Below, one piece after another: positions 1-11,700 of a stretch of 64,000 nucleotides of DNA (position 1 is the stretch's first letter; the number at the start of each line of letters is the position of its first letter). The translations under genes were made by a program, and so were the position numbers. Below the pieces are notes generated by a model, which worked only from the letters and a program-made list of their open reading frames with translations, had not been told where the DNA came from and did not search any database. This DNA comes from Diphasiastrum complanatum (Eukaryota; Streptophyta; Lycopodiopsida; Lycopodiales; Lycopodiaceae): contig CM055113.1 of NCBI GenBank assembly GCA_029204225.1, positions 23,508,443 to 23,572,442 of the forward strand. The letters run 5' to 3'.

Positions 1-2664
1 TGGTTTGCTGTTTTGGATCGCTTAAATGAATTAAGAAAATACTCATGGAATGTGATATATATATATATAAAAAAGTGTGTTCTGCATGAGCTGAACCCCG
101 ATAAAGCTTGTGGAAGTTACATGAATCTACAATTCAACTTGTAAGTAATGCAAGAAGTTAATGTACTTCATATGGAAAAATCAGCTACAAGTTATGGGAA
201 ATTACTAGTCTCAACTATATTTCCTACAAGAACATTGCTCTAACTTCTGCTGGTCGGTGTGATGATAAGTCATGATACTTTTGATAGAACTTCAAAACAT
301 AAAGTATTGAGATAAAGTCCACCGAATTGGGTTTGGCCACTCCAACATACATAATGGATGGCAACTTACATCAGAAAAAAGAAAAAAGATAGTAACAATT
401 ACAAGTGTTGATCTCTAGCCAAAAAACAGCGAACGATGAAATATGGGACTTGACTTACCGTGATGAACACGGGTTCCCTATCGTCGTTTCTTACGTTTTG
501 ACTTGGTTTTCAGTTGAATTTGGCCTTTGGTTAAAAATCTGGGGGGCATGTACATGAGAGGATATTATAAGTCTGAAATAATTAGTAATGCACTTCTCAT
601 TTTAAGTGCCATTCAAAAACCTTGCCATACATTGCAACATTAAATTGCGAAATGGATAACAACTGAGAATAAGTGTAGACACCTATAGTTCCCACGAGAA
701 TGCCCATGTTCTTACACGGTTGTTGTTGTGGATGGATGTAAGTGAGCTTATTCTCCTCAATTTGGTGCAAAACTTGTATTGTTTGGTTGATCACCATACG
801 AAAACATTACGAGCAGACTTATGCTTGTAATGTGAAAGTGAGAATTTTCTTGTTTAGGTTTGTTAGGTTTATAAACACATACTTTTGGTTTGGTAGAGGA
901 TTCCCCTCTGGTTACCAACTAAATTTGGCTCGTTTTGCCTAATTCGTTAATTTCTCGTATGATGATGTGTGTCTCCAGAACTAAACTTGGCATGCCGATT
1001 TACAGGTTTTAGGCACAGGCATTTATTGCTTGTATTTCAGAAAAAAGTTTTCATGAGAAAGTCCAAGAGCTGTCTTTGGTTGGTGTAAATTGTGGCAACT
1101 TTCTCACAACTGCCCTAATATAATAAGGGAAAAACTTTTCACTATTCATCAGGATGTGAGTGGCTTGAATGCAAAAACCACGATTCCAAGTTATTCCACA
1201 TGCTCATTGTTATCAACACACTGTCAAATAATGCATTGCCTTTGTGACAGGCATCTGTTAAAAATATATGAATGGAAACGGTTCTGCTTGATCCAATGAA
1301 GAAATGCACACACAAAATGAAATAGGAGCTTGAAGATTCTAATAGGAATGACTACAAAAGAACCATAAGGAGCAAAACAGACGCCAATTGTATATGCACT
1401 CAAAGAATTCTGTTATGTATTGTGCTTCCAGAATAACACAAATGTTCAACAGAGAATTCTAGAAGCTAAAAACTATAGGCCAGGTTCTTTGCCCAAAGCA
1501 GCCCAATCACCTCTTCTTATCGATACTCAAATCCTTCAGGACACGAACAAGAGAACAAGAGAACAAGAGGCATCTTCCAGTACCAATTCATCTTACTCGC
1601 CATGCATATAGGCTGTTATGTGACTCTGAGCGCCTGCCCAATCACCTCCTTGCGATGACTTTGATAAAGTTTTATTATATGCTAGAACCAGCAAAAAGAT
1701 TCAGATTTCATCAGTCGTTATATGACAGGCAACAGGCTGAATTTCATATACAATCCAGTAAACTGTGAGTTTTCTTGCAAACAAAACTAGTGTTTGGTAC
1801 AAAACTGATATAACAAACTTGACAATTTCATCAATGCAGCTATTAGAGAGATGCTTCCTATTGCTACAAAACCTACATATGTATCTTAAAACCTACGAGC
1901 ATGTTATAAGTAGATTCAAACGCTACCTCAGCTCTCTTATGACTTGAAAAAGCATTACAAAGACCATAGAAATAATATACAACTATAACCAGCATTATCC
2001 AACAACAGTTACGCTACAGACACTTGAAATCACCTATTAAGGCAAACATAAGACAACCATAGAAAATGTGTTTGTGTAAATCTGCATCACAAACATAACA
2101 AGTTGAGCAATTAAGTCTTGTAATCCAGGTGCTAAGGCTAGCTAGCAAGGAATTTATTGTATCAGAATTGTGGAAATAAATGGATGATGCTCAATTCAAA
2201 ACACGTAATGTGCAACTCTTTAGATCATTTGGCCTGGTTATTTCTCTTGCTTTGAGGATTTTTTCCTCATGTCTAGTAGGACAAAATTGTCAATAGAACA
2301 AAATTGTCAGAGTTTCTTGACTATTTTTCTTGGGCTCTCTAGATTTGAAAATTTCCTGTGAAAGGTTCCACATAAATCTAAAAAATAAAAGGCCTTTTAC
2401 ATAATACGCATTACGTTTGGTTTTGAGGTTTTGATGCTCATACATAGACACGAGTCTTGCATATTTCAATTTTCAAGCTTCAAACTAAGCTGATATGACT
2501 TGTCATCCACTAGAACAGAAATCTTTAATTCAAATTTATCACCGAAACATTACAGCCCATGTTTTCAATTCATCATCAGTTGTTTGCTTGCATCTACAAT
2601 TTCATGTATCAATGACATGTATGATGACAACAATCATATTACAAAAAGGAGCTATTGATCTTAC
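1..2664. other. no convincing gene apart from the possible GST 3' end
   Basis: AT-rich sequence with only short open frames. I see no protein motif, RNA gene or clear transposon here. On the minus strand it would be the 3' end and downstream flank of the GST-like gene. Confidence 0.4.
1616..1633 (-). CDS. candidate terminal exon of the GST-like gene
   Basis: After a GGGCAG acceptor the phase-0 frame reads A-L-R-V-T-stop. Family members often follow TPAG(K/R) with ALR-type residues, so this is a possible but weak last exon. Confidence 0.2.
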   Translation of the reverse strand, partial: ALRVT

Positions 2665-2752
2665 TTTTCCTGCGGGCGTTTCTCGCAGAGTTCTCTGGAT
2701 CTCTGCCATTGCTTTTGGGACTTCCTCTATTGGTGGCGACCAACATCCGTAC
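2665..2752 (-). CDS. GST-like gene, penultimate or last C-domain exon
   Basis: 88 nt after a GTGAGCAG acceptor, ending at a GTAAGA donor. It encodes YGCWSPPIEEVPKAM, then a helix ending RETPAGK, the conserved C-terminal region of this GST family. It enters in phase 2 and leaves in phase 0. Confidence 0.72.
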
Positions 2753-5700
2753 CTGCTCACAAGGATGGAAATTAGACATGAACCACAAATCTCAAAAGTT
2801 AATGCATGAGAAAAGAATCTATATCTCCTATGTTATCATAAAATGGCACATCATAAAATCTCTTGAAATTCTCGTCACTTGCCTTCCATTTAACACTCCC
2901 TGGGTACTTTGAACACAAGGTACATTGCCTATCAATCACAAAACTCTTTGAATCTTACTCTTATCAAAGCATCATAATGATTTTTCTGGCACTCAAACAG
3001 AAAAACAGTTTTTATGCTGTGTAATATGGCACAGAAAAACCATATATCACATGCCAAGGTAGCTTATATACCCAAAGTTCTTTGTCTGGATGAATAAGAT
3101 TAATCTCTTTCTAAACTTCAGATATTTCCTCAACTTTAATTGATGGTGTCCGATAATTTGTCCACCACCGCCTTGGTTGTACTTCAATTTTGAATGATCT
3201 GTTGTTGTGATTACCACTTCCTACATACAAATGCTTTGGAAATGAGACATGATTTAGCATACTCTTTGCACTGTTGATGAGTGTACAATTCTTCAGCTCA
3301 ACAGCACACCATTACACTGAGGTGTATAGCTGGTGGTATACTACTAATTATTGCCATTGATCTTGCAGTATTCTTTTAACTCATTAGACATAAATTCACA
3401 TCCACCACCAGATAAAGCCTTGACCTTCTTTAAAGTTTGAGTTTTAGCAGTTTCTTTGAACTGTTTGAAAAACTTGAATGCTTTTGATTTGAACTTCAAG
3501 AAATATATGAATGTTCTTCTAAAAACATCATCCATGAATGTAAATATTTAGCTACCCCTATAAAAGGAGGCTGCACGGTCCCACATATATCAGTGTGAAT
3601 AAGATCTAAAAGACCTTCATACTTGTGAACACGATTAAATTTAAAAGGACCATACCATAGTCACAGGCAAGACAACACATATCCCATAAGACCTTGTGTA
3701 TGCTCTCTCGGCTGAAAGTGGCCATTGCCTGAGGAAGAGTTTGAGGAAGGCTGTAGATTTTGCATGACATTTTCAAAGAATAAGCTACAATTCCTGACCA
3801 ACCATAACGTTTATTATGATTAAAATCTTTTTTCCAAGGGTCAGCAGCAATGATTTATGAATGTAGCCCTGACCTGGGACAGGAAGAAGAGTCCTGAGCA
3901 TAACCAGAAATCATAGGATAACGGTGTAAAATTTTCAAATTACAAAAAATTGAAGTGTTTGTTACAAGTGAAGCGCAAAGCGCTACAACACATGGACTGA
4001 ACTGAAGGACTAAGATGATGGACGGCAAAGAGCAACTGAGAAGGGTGCGTCATTTTCAGAGATAGAGACAGAGACAGAGATAGAGGGCTAGCAAGCTTTA
4101 TTAACGTCTTTCCGGTAGGCGTAATCTATCATAAAACACGTCATCATCGATCAATACTATGCTCTCTCAAATAATGACGACTGAGAAACCATAAATTAAA
4201 TAGCTGCATTAACCAAAGGCTGTAATTGATCATAACAGTTACAAGTCTGCTAAATGCGACAACAATTTCTAGGATCGAATCTACAATGAGAATGCGTGCA
4301 TAACAATCTGAAAGGAGGATCAACAAGTTGGGTGGCCTCTTTCAATGCCTACTTCCATTCAATGTATACGATGAAAATCTCATAGTTACACAATCAATAA
4401 ATTAACCTGTGCACTTTACGAGGTCTACATAGTATGTAAGCATATATGATCCTCAAGAAATAGATGGACTTACAGAAAGAACAACCACGGTACAATAATT
4501 AGCTCCCTCTTTCTCTTGAATTTAATTACAAATCATCTAGAATATTCCAAAGGCATTGTACAGCACTCTTTATTATTATTTTGAATGAATCAAAGAAAAA
4601 TTGACGAAGGTAATAAATTAAACTCAAGCCTACAATCTCCAACAGTTGTCTAGGTAATCTTCTTTACCTGAGATAACTAAAGGAGATCTCATAAAGCTCG
4701 TAATTATATTGTACTCAGGTTATCTCTAGTATCTACCTTTGATATGGACCCAGTTGATACAAATCGAATGGAGTCATTCTAACGGATTCTTGAGTTTGGT
4801 CTATGCAAACCTTTGTTGGGATGCGAGTTATTCCATTTATCGTAAATGCCAGTACTGCCTAAAGCCCTAAAAGCAAAAGAAAGAGTCCCCCATGAAGAGG
4901 TAAAGCAATCTCAACATCAAAAGGTAGGAAAATGATGAAATAATCACCAGATTATAGTACTAGGCAATCCCTAATCTAGGCCCTAATGTACTAGTTTCTA
5001 AAAACCAATAAAGTAGGTAATATATTGCGCCCACCAGTACATGAAAGAAAACAGAACATGTGGGATCAAAATCGCGCTGGTCTAAAAGTTAGGTAAATGT
5101 AACACTGGTTTTGAAGTAAAGGTAGCACTGAAAAGTAAAAGCAGGAATATATGAACTGGATACCCATAACACCCCGCATAATGTGGGCATAATTAAGCAG
5201 TATCATGGCGTACATAAAACACATCAAGTAAAGGGAGCAGCAACATCTTGACCTAGTATGTGAATCAGTGTATCCTACAGTTGAATGGTAGATGTGTGAT
5301 AGAGAACAACAATGGGCTCCCAAGCAGCCTCTTCAATAGACCGACCATCCCACTGTACCAAACAGTAAAGCTATCGCCTGCACCAAATGTACTAGTGGCT
5401 AGTAGGAATGGAAAGGGCTTTGGATCATCTATAATAGCATCCCAAGGATCCTTGGGCACTATAGCAACACGCAATAAGCTCACATCAAGGACATTACAGG
5501 ATCTAGCGGTAGGTTGCAGCTGTAAGCAATATGTAACAGGACTCGAACACTCAAGTGTCTAGAAAGGCCATAATAGGGTGCTGCAAGCTTCTTAGAGTCA
5601 CCCCATCCCTGAACAAAGTGACATCGAGCGCAGCTATGCCGCAAAAGAACATGGTCACCCCCATACTTGCCCATTCCGTTTCAGAAAGCATACGGAACGG

Positions 5701-8700
5701 GCATTTTAAACGCGTGATGGATTTTTGGTGACTATTCTGCCCATTTCTGAACAGATTAAAAAGCATAATAGTCACTTGTTTTTTTTTAAAAAAAATTTAG
5801 TGCAGATTCTGCTTTCGTCTGCCACATGGCAGCATCAGATTGGTCTCAAATTTTTTAGTGCTGATTCTGGTTGTGCATGCCACGTAGCAGCAAAAGATTG
5901 GTTTAAAAAGGGTCCAAAAATCCATTATGCATTGGAAGGGGCCGGGTAGAGGCCATTTTGCCCGGTAAGGATTTCCAGAATTTTTTTAGGCTCAAGCCTC
6001 GCCTAAAAAAATTCTGGAAATCCTTACCGGGCAGAATGGCCTCTACCCAGCCCCTTCCATAATACGTGAAATGGAACATGACCCAATATTTTTTTTCAGA
6101 ACGCAGATGTAATTGTTCTTTTTCTTTGCAAGATTTTGCAAAAAGATACAATTTCGATATCAGAATATCAGAATTTTTAGCATATCAGAATCCTGGAACT
6201 TGGTAGGTCATTCACTCAGTCTTTGTCAAGTAATTAGCCTTGCCCAACCAGCTACCAGCCAAAGTACTTTCCTTTCAGTTCGTTGTCCCAAGAAAACTGA
6301 AGTAAAAACTTACACCTCAATTCTGACCAGAGAAAAAAGGAAAGTCAGCATACTTTTGTTGCAGTGTCATCTCAACATTCATCCCATTGTCACCTTACAA
6401 ATCAGAGTTGATTGTTTTTATGGATCTCGTATAATGTTCTTTGATATTTTGTTAAGAGGACTAATCACTAACCTTAACCATTCAACTCTCCACCTTTTCG
6501 TACTTGAAAGTGTTTGAGAGAGTGTTCTTGAGCTCATTTTTGTTTCACTGCAAATTTTGTTTGGAGAGGTGGGATCGCAGGCAGATTCTGAATTCTTTTG
6601 ATGAATTTTTTGCAGTAGTGCGTATACAGAGAAAAAATAAAGGTACCTCGTTCCGTACATGTGGAACGGAACGTACCGCAGCCAAATGCTCAGAACGGGT
6701 ATCTATCTCACCCCTTCAACATGTTGTCTATTACAATCCACTATGGTTTTTGGACCCATTGCTTGATCCCTTGTAAATGAGTGCTAGCTTGATCAATAAT
6801 CTCACAAGCATAAGACATGAGTGAAGCAATAGTGACATGACCATCCTCAATAGGCAAAGATACAATTGGCTATAACCATGAGCAAGCAGGAAAGGAGATA
6901 GCCCTATAGTAGAGCTAACAAAGGTAACAGCTAACAAAGCTATACAGCTATACTCTACCAAAACATAAATGTTGGTACCAATCTCATCCAGTGGGAGATA
7001 CATGATGGTGCAAGTAACCCTCTAGTGTATGCTTAAGAGACCTCTAACTATCCACTGGCTGCAAAACAGAAAGCACTACTGGTCAGTACCTCGATATTAA
7101 GATTGCATATAAGCTTTGTCCGAAGTTTTGAAGTAAATTTGGAATCTCAATCCTCGAGAATATCTAGTAAGTCCATGCAGCTGAAATGTCCTTGATAACA
7201 AAAAGCCAAGCACATTGCTGTACACTAACCTTGCTACACACAGGTATGATGTGAGCCTGTTTGGAGAAACGATCAACCACCACAATGCAAGAGTCACAAC
7301 CCCACTGGATATAGTCCATAGAGATATTGTTACACTGATGTTGAGGAATGGGCCAAGGTTGGAGTACATCAAAAGTTTGTCTCAGGAGTAGTTTTACGAG
7401 CGCAAAACTGACATCTGTGGTATAGATAAATTTTCATAAAAGACAGCTAAATTTGGGCTGTGAGGAAGGAAAAAATTATTTTAACCTCAAAGTGGCCACC
7501 AAACGGGGAAAGAGGGCATCAGGTGACAAGTTGTTCAAACATTCAACATACTAAGAACACAAAGGGAACCATAATGGTAAGGGTGTCGACAGGATAGACC
7601 GAATCATGTGTAGACGATGGTGTTAATGTAGAAGCATAGACCTCTTGAAAATCAGGACATGGAAGATAAACCACAAACAATAAATTAAGCCATTCAAGTG
7701 CAGTAGTAAAAATGGCAAAAATAAATGATGGAAGAAAGGATAAACCATTAGCAACAATATTACTATTACCAAGTCTATAATTGTCAAAATGAAACCTAAC
7801 AAATGATTTAGAAATTGCTGAAGAACTAAATTTCGAATGAGAATAAAAAAGAGCACTGATTTAAATAAAAACCCATTTTAACACTAACAAACCATCATGC
7901 CAACAAGCAGGCGGGTCTACCATTGTCACGAGAGGTACGGTTTATGGATAGGGGACTGACCCCTAGCAGCCAGAGATGGACTTCTAGGATAGCTCCCAAG
8001 CAAAATATCAAACAAGTGTGATACTTACCTCTATAGAGGACACACACAAACTCTTAGACCATCCCATCATCAAGCATAGCACACTGTGTCACATCGATAC
8101 TCACATCATCACCGCCCACGAGATGCAGGTAATGTCTCATAACATTATCCATGCTATATGGTCTCACAATTAAGATACATCTGAACAGTGAATATAAGTT
8201 TATGGCATGAGACTCCTTTCTTCGTTTTGTGTTATGAACATGTTGCGTTTGACCATAAATAGCAAATGAGCAAATGATCTCTAGAATTCAAAGCTTTTTC
8301 ACAACTGCGATGTAGGAGTGCCATGACTTACTTCCATCTTACATTTACAAGTCAAGCTTGCCTTAGAGAATAAGAAAAAAATATGTTCCTTCTAAAATTT
8401 TGAAGTTAAAAAACCATCTGTAGAAACTGAAAAATCAGATCAATTAGATCAGGAAATGATCCGTGGATTAGCTAGTGAGCATGCCTAACACGTAGTTGGA
8501 AAAAGGTCTTTCTTGAAAGAGTCTTCTCTCAGAGTTGAGAAAGTACAAAAAACTGAACATCTTTTCAAGTTCAAATGGCCAAAAACTCCATAGAGACTTG
8601 TATTTTGACCAAAACTTCTCTGAAGGTGTACAAAACACCCGTTCTATTCATACTTCTTGGATCTATTAACATGTAGTTTCCAATGCACTGGCAAAGCAAT

Positions 8701-11700
8701 TGTACTACCTCACACAAACACCCATTTGAAGTGAATGGGGTTCCCACATAAAAATCGAATGACCTGTTAAACAAATGCAACGTAAAAAATAAAAGGCCAG
8801 AAATTTACCTCTCTGAAAATCTCGCTGATTTTTCTGAACGAGATATCTTTTGCTCCTGGTGCATCAATCCTGATGCCTTTGAAGATAATGTACCTAAAGA
8901 ACGGCATTAGAAACCATCCAGCTAATCTTTGCCACAAGAGAGCACCTACACCACGCACAACAACAGTGAAAAAGTAAAGAGACATTGAAAATTTGAAGCC
9001 AGCAATGCCATATACTGGTCTTTAAAACTTTATATTCCAGGTAAATGTCAGACCATGCAAAATTTTACCATTTTCAGCAGAAGCAAATGAGATTTTGAAA
9101 GCTTTAAAGACCATAGTTTAAAAAACTGATCTTTTTCAACAGGAAGAGAGATTAAGCATGGGAATGTACACAGAAGAATAAATGTGTAACATAAGTCATT
9201 ATAAAATTATTCACAATTGAACACTGTAATTAGTGACAAGCAATAAGGGTATAAATCATGATATGAAGTGCCAATCAAGGGGTCACAATCAAGGGACTAG
9301 GACTCTAGACATATGAGGTTATCTCCTTTTGAGATTGGAATATATTCTTGCACAAAATATAGGTGCAACCCAAAATGTCAAAGAATCCATATATGAAATC
9401 CTAAGGCAGCAAGAACGGCCTATGGACTCATCAGCAGTGTTGATATGAAGTGCCCATGGATGAATCGAGCTTTCTTTAGAATGTTGCATATGATTTCACA
9501 ACGGCTCCAAGTATGTACATTCACAGGGGTCAATCAAGGGTCTAGACATATGAGGCTATCTCCTTTTGAGATTGGAATATATTCATATTCACAAATTCAA
9601 TTTAAGTCAGTCATATTATTAAGTAAAGCTTAGAACAAAATAAAGGTGCAACCCAAAATGTCCAAGAATCCATATATGAAATCCTAAAGCAGCAAGAACG
9701 ACTTATGGACTCATGTACCTAAGGCATAGAACACTGTTCTGTACTTTTTTGTACCAAAAGATACAGAACGTGAAATCCTGTACATACAGAATTTAATATA
9801 AATTGATTGAAAAGAGATTTTGAAGGCCCCATTTTCTTGAGGGTTCTCAACAGCCTGCATCCAATCTGAATAAGTGTGATTTTTTTTGGGGGTTGCCGTC
9901 AGTGTAGGCTCTCCTCTCTGGCAGCATAGGATGTTAGCTCAAACATTTCAAAAATTTCCTTGCTCTTATGAAAATCTTAGATTTAATAAGACTCTCTTAC
10001 ATTGACCATTGGAATTCATAGTTTATATTTTGTTGGTCTCCATTTTGCTCTAGATCGATTAAGTATTCATCCCTTCTTGCATATTTGAATATACAATGAC
10101 TTGTGATGAACTTTAACAAGGCTATCATGATCTTCGAGCTTTTCATGCATAGTTTTATTTCTATTTTTACAATTAGCAAGTAGGTCTATTATATTCTTAT
10201 GATATCTACCAAGCCATATCTTCAATATGACATACCAAAATAAAACATCCATTTCTCATTTCCTCTCATTCACTTTATTTTTTACAATTAGCAAGTTGTT
10301 CTATTATATTCTTATGGTACCTACCAAGCCATATCTTCAATATGACATCAAAATAAAACATCCATTTTTCATTCCCTTTCAATCACTCCTCCAACCCATG
10401 CTTGACAAAGGGCTACTTTGGTTGATCTTTTTCTAGCAGCCATTACTCTATATGTGACTTATGTAGTATTCGCAATTATCTCTATAGTAAATGGGCTCAT
10501 TGTGGAGGACTACCAATATATATGTCTAACATTCGAACCAGAATCATGTGCATTCATATGGGCTGAATAGAGTAAGAGCCCTTCCTCTGTACTATTACAC
10601 AAGTGTGTTCTCCTATTACACAAGTGTGTTCTCCAAAGGTTTTTCCGATATGGTTAAAGAAGAATCAAAGTTATCAAAGCAAGACATAAACCTTGTTGTT
10701 CAAGGTTACTCAAAGTCAAAGACTCAATTAAAGATTTTATTTATGCAAAGGATGGGCCTAGCAAGGGGCCATGTTGAGAAATTTTTGAGACTAGGTAAGA
10801 TGAATATTGAGAGAAGAAGGTTCTTGTTGGTGACGTTAAATGCTTCTTGGTTTCCAAGGGAAGGCTCGAACTTGAGACCAAAGAAACTTTGGATGTCAAG
10901 CTAACCAATTGAGCCAACTCCCTTAATGGTGGTGACGTTAAATGACAACCACGAAAGAGAAATCTGTCCTACAGCTTAGAAAGAAACTTTCTATAAGTAT
11001 TTGCAATAGAGGCAATTTATTGTGTCAAAAATGGAATATAATAATCAAAGGAGGATAAGCAATGGTGATTTAGAGATAAACAAATGGTGCGAAGATGAGG
11101 TAAGGCAATTTGAAAAACATATTTGCACTCCAAATAGGAGTTTGCAGCCCACACTATCAAAGTAAGTGGTTGCACGTTACACCCTATATTTTCATCTATA
11201 TTCTTGCAAATTTCATGACATTTAACAATTTGTCAAAATTTGATATTGTTATCATATTTTGTGCATTTATGATGTACTTTGAATGGCTTCTTCAGATCTA
11301 GCGAGCTGTATGTCCTGAACATGGCAAGGACCCTCTTGTTCTTGGCCACAAATGTGACCCAAAAGATGGCAATGGATGGGATGATAAAAACCCAAGGGAG
11401 GTCTCCTATGTTATGCATCAAAAAATTGATGCAATGTGCTTGCACACGGCGTCCACAAAATCAAATAGCATTCTCTCTCCAAAAGCTCACCCATGGTCGC
11501 ACAATTGCTGGCATTGAATGACTACTTGCAATACATGTTGCGCTCCCACCTCAATGATTGCTACACATATATGCCTATAAATAAACTCTTCGGACTCAAC
11601 AAGGCTAGATTGGAAAACAACTATACCCTTGAGAAACAGAGTGCTCAACAGACACGAAAGCAAGATGTGGATAATAGGCGCATGCTTAATATTGGTCTAC

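Larger units (their letters stand above)
5672..6714. mobile_element. ~1 kb non-autonomous insertion within the gypsy relic
   Basis: This interrupts the gypsy integrase C-terminus. The two ends carry related inverted sequence (CCCATTCCG on the left, CCCGTTCTG inward from the right) and several GGAACG/CGTTCC motifs, such as GTGGAACGGAACGTACC near 6660. The same motif clusters near the hAT copies elsewhere, so a non-autonomous hAT is likely. No transposase frame is present. I could not settle a target-site duplication, so borders are approximate. Confidence 0.5.
5255..7860 (-). mobile_element. Ty3-gypsy chromovirus relic (RNase H end, integrase, chromodomain)
   Basis: Read on the minus strand from 7860: an RNase H tail (NSNIVANGLSFLPS), a zinc-binding stretch (CQFCARKTTPE), the integrase core (CIVVVDRFSKQAHIIPV near 7280), and EYS plus SPFLLAHGYSQ near 6900. 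After an interruption comes a C-terminal part (HFVQGWGDSKKL, then YYG) and a chromodomain-like end. The same family occurs at 55.8-57 kb, which confirms the reading frames. Several frameshifts and stops make it non-functional. An insertion at about 5672-6714 splits it between a C-N-R-Q-H-V-E stretch and GKYGGDHVLL. Confidence 0.75.

Noticed and set aside
9755-9790. Acceptor and donor pair on the minus strand suggesting a GST-like middle exon
   Set aside because: In the phase required by exon 4 it begins with a stop codon, and the encoded residues do not match the family.
10639-10904. Frame with VVQGYSKSKT, slightly like copia RT
   Set aside because: Only a few residues match and no neighbouring copia motif is found; the rest overlaps the tRNA-like sequence.
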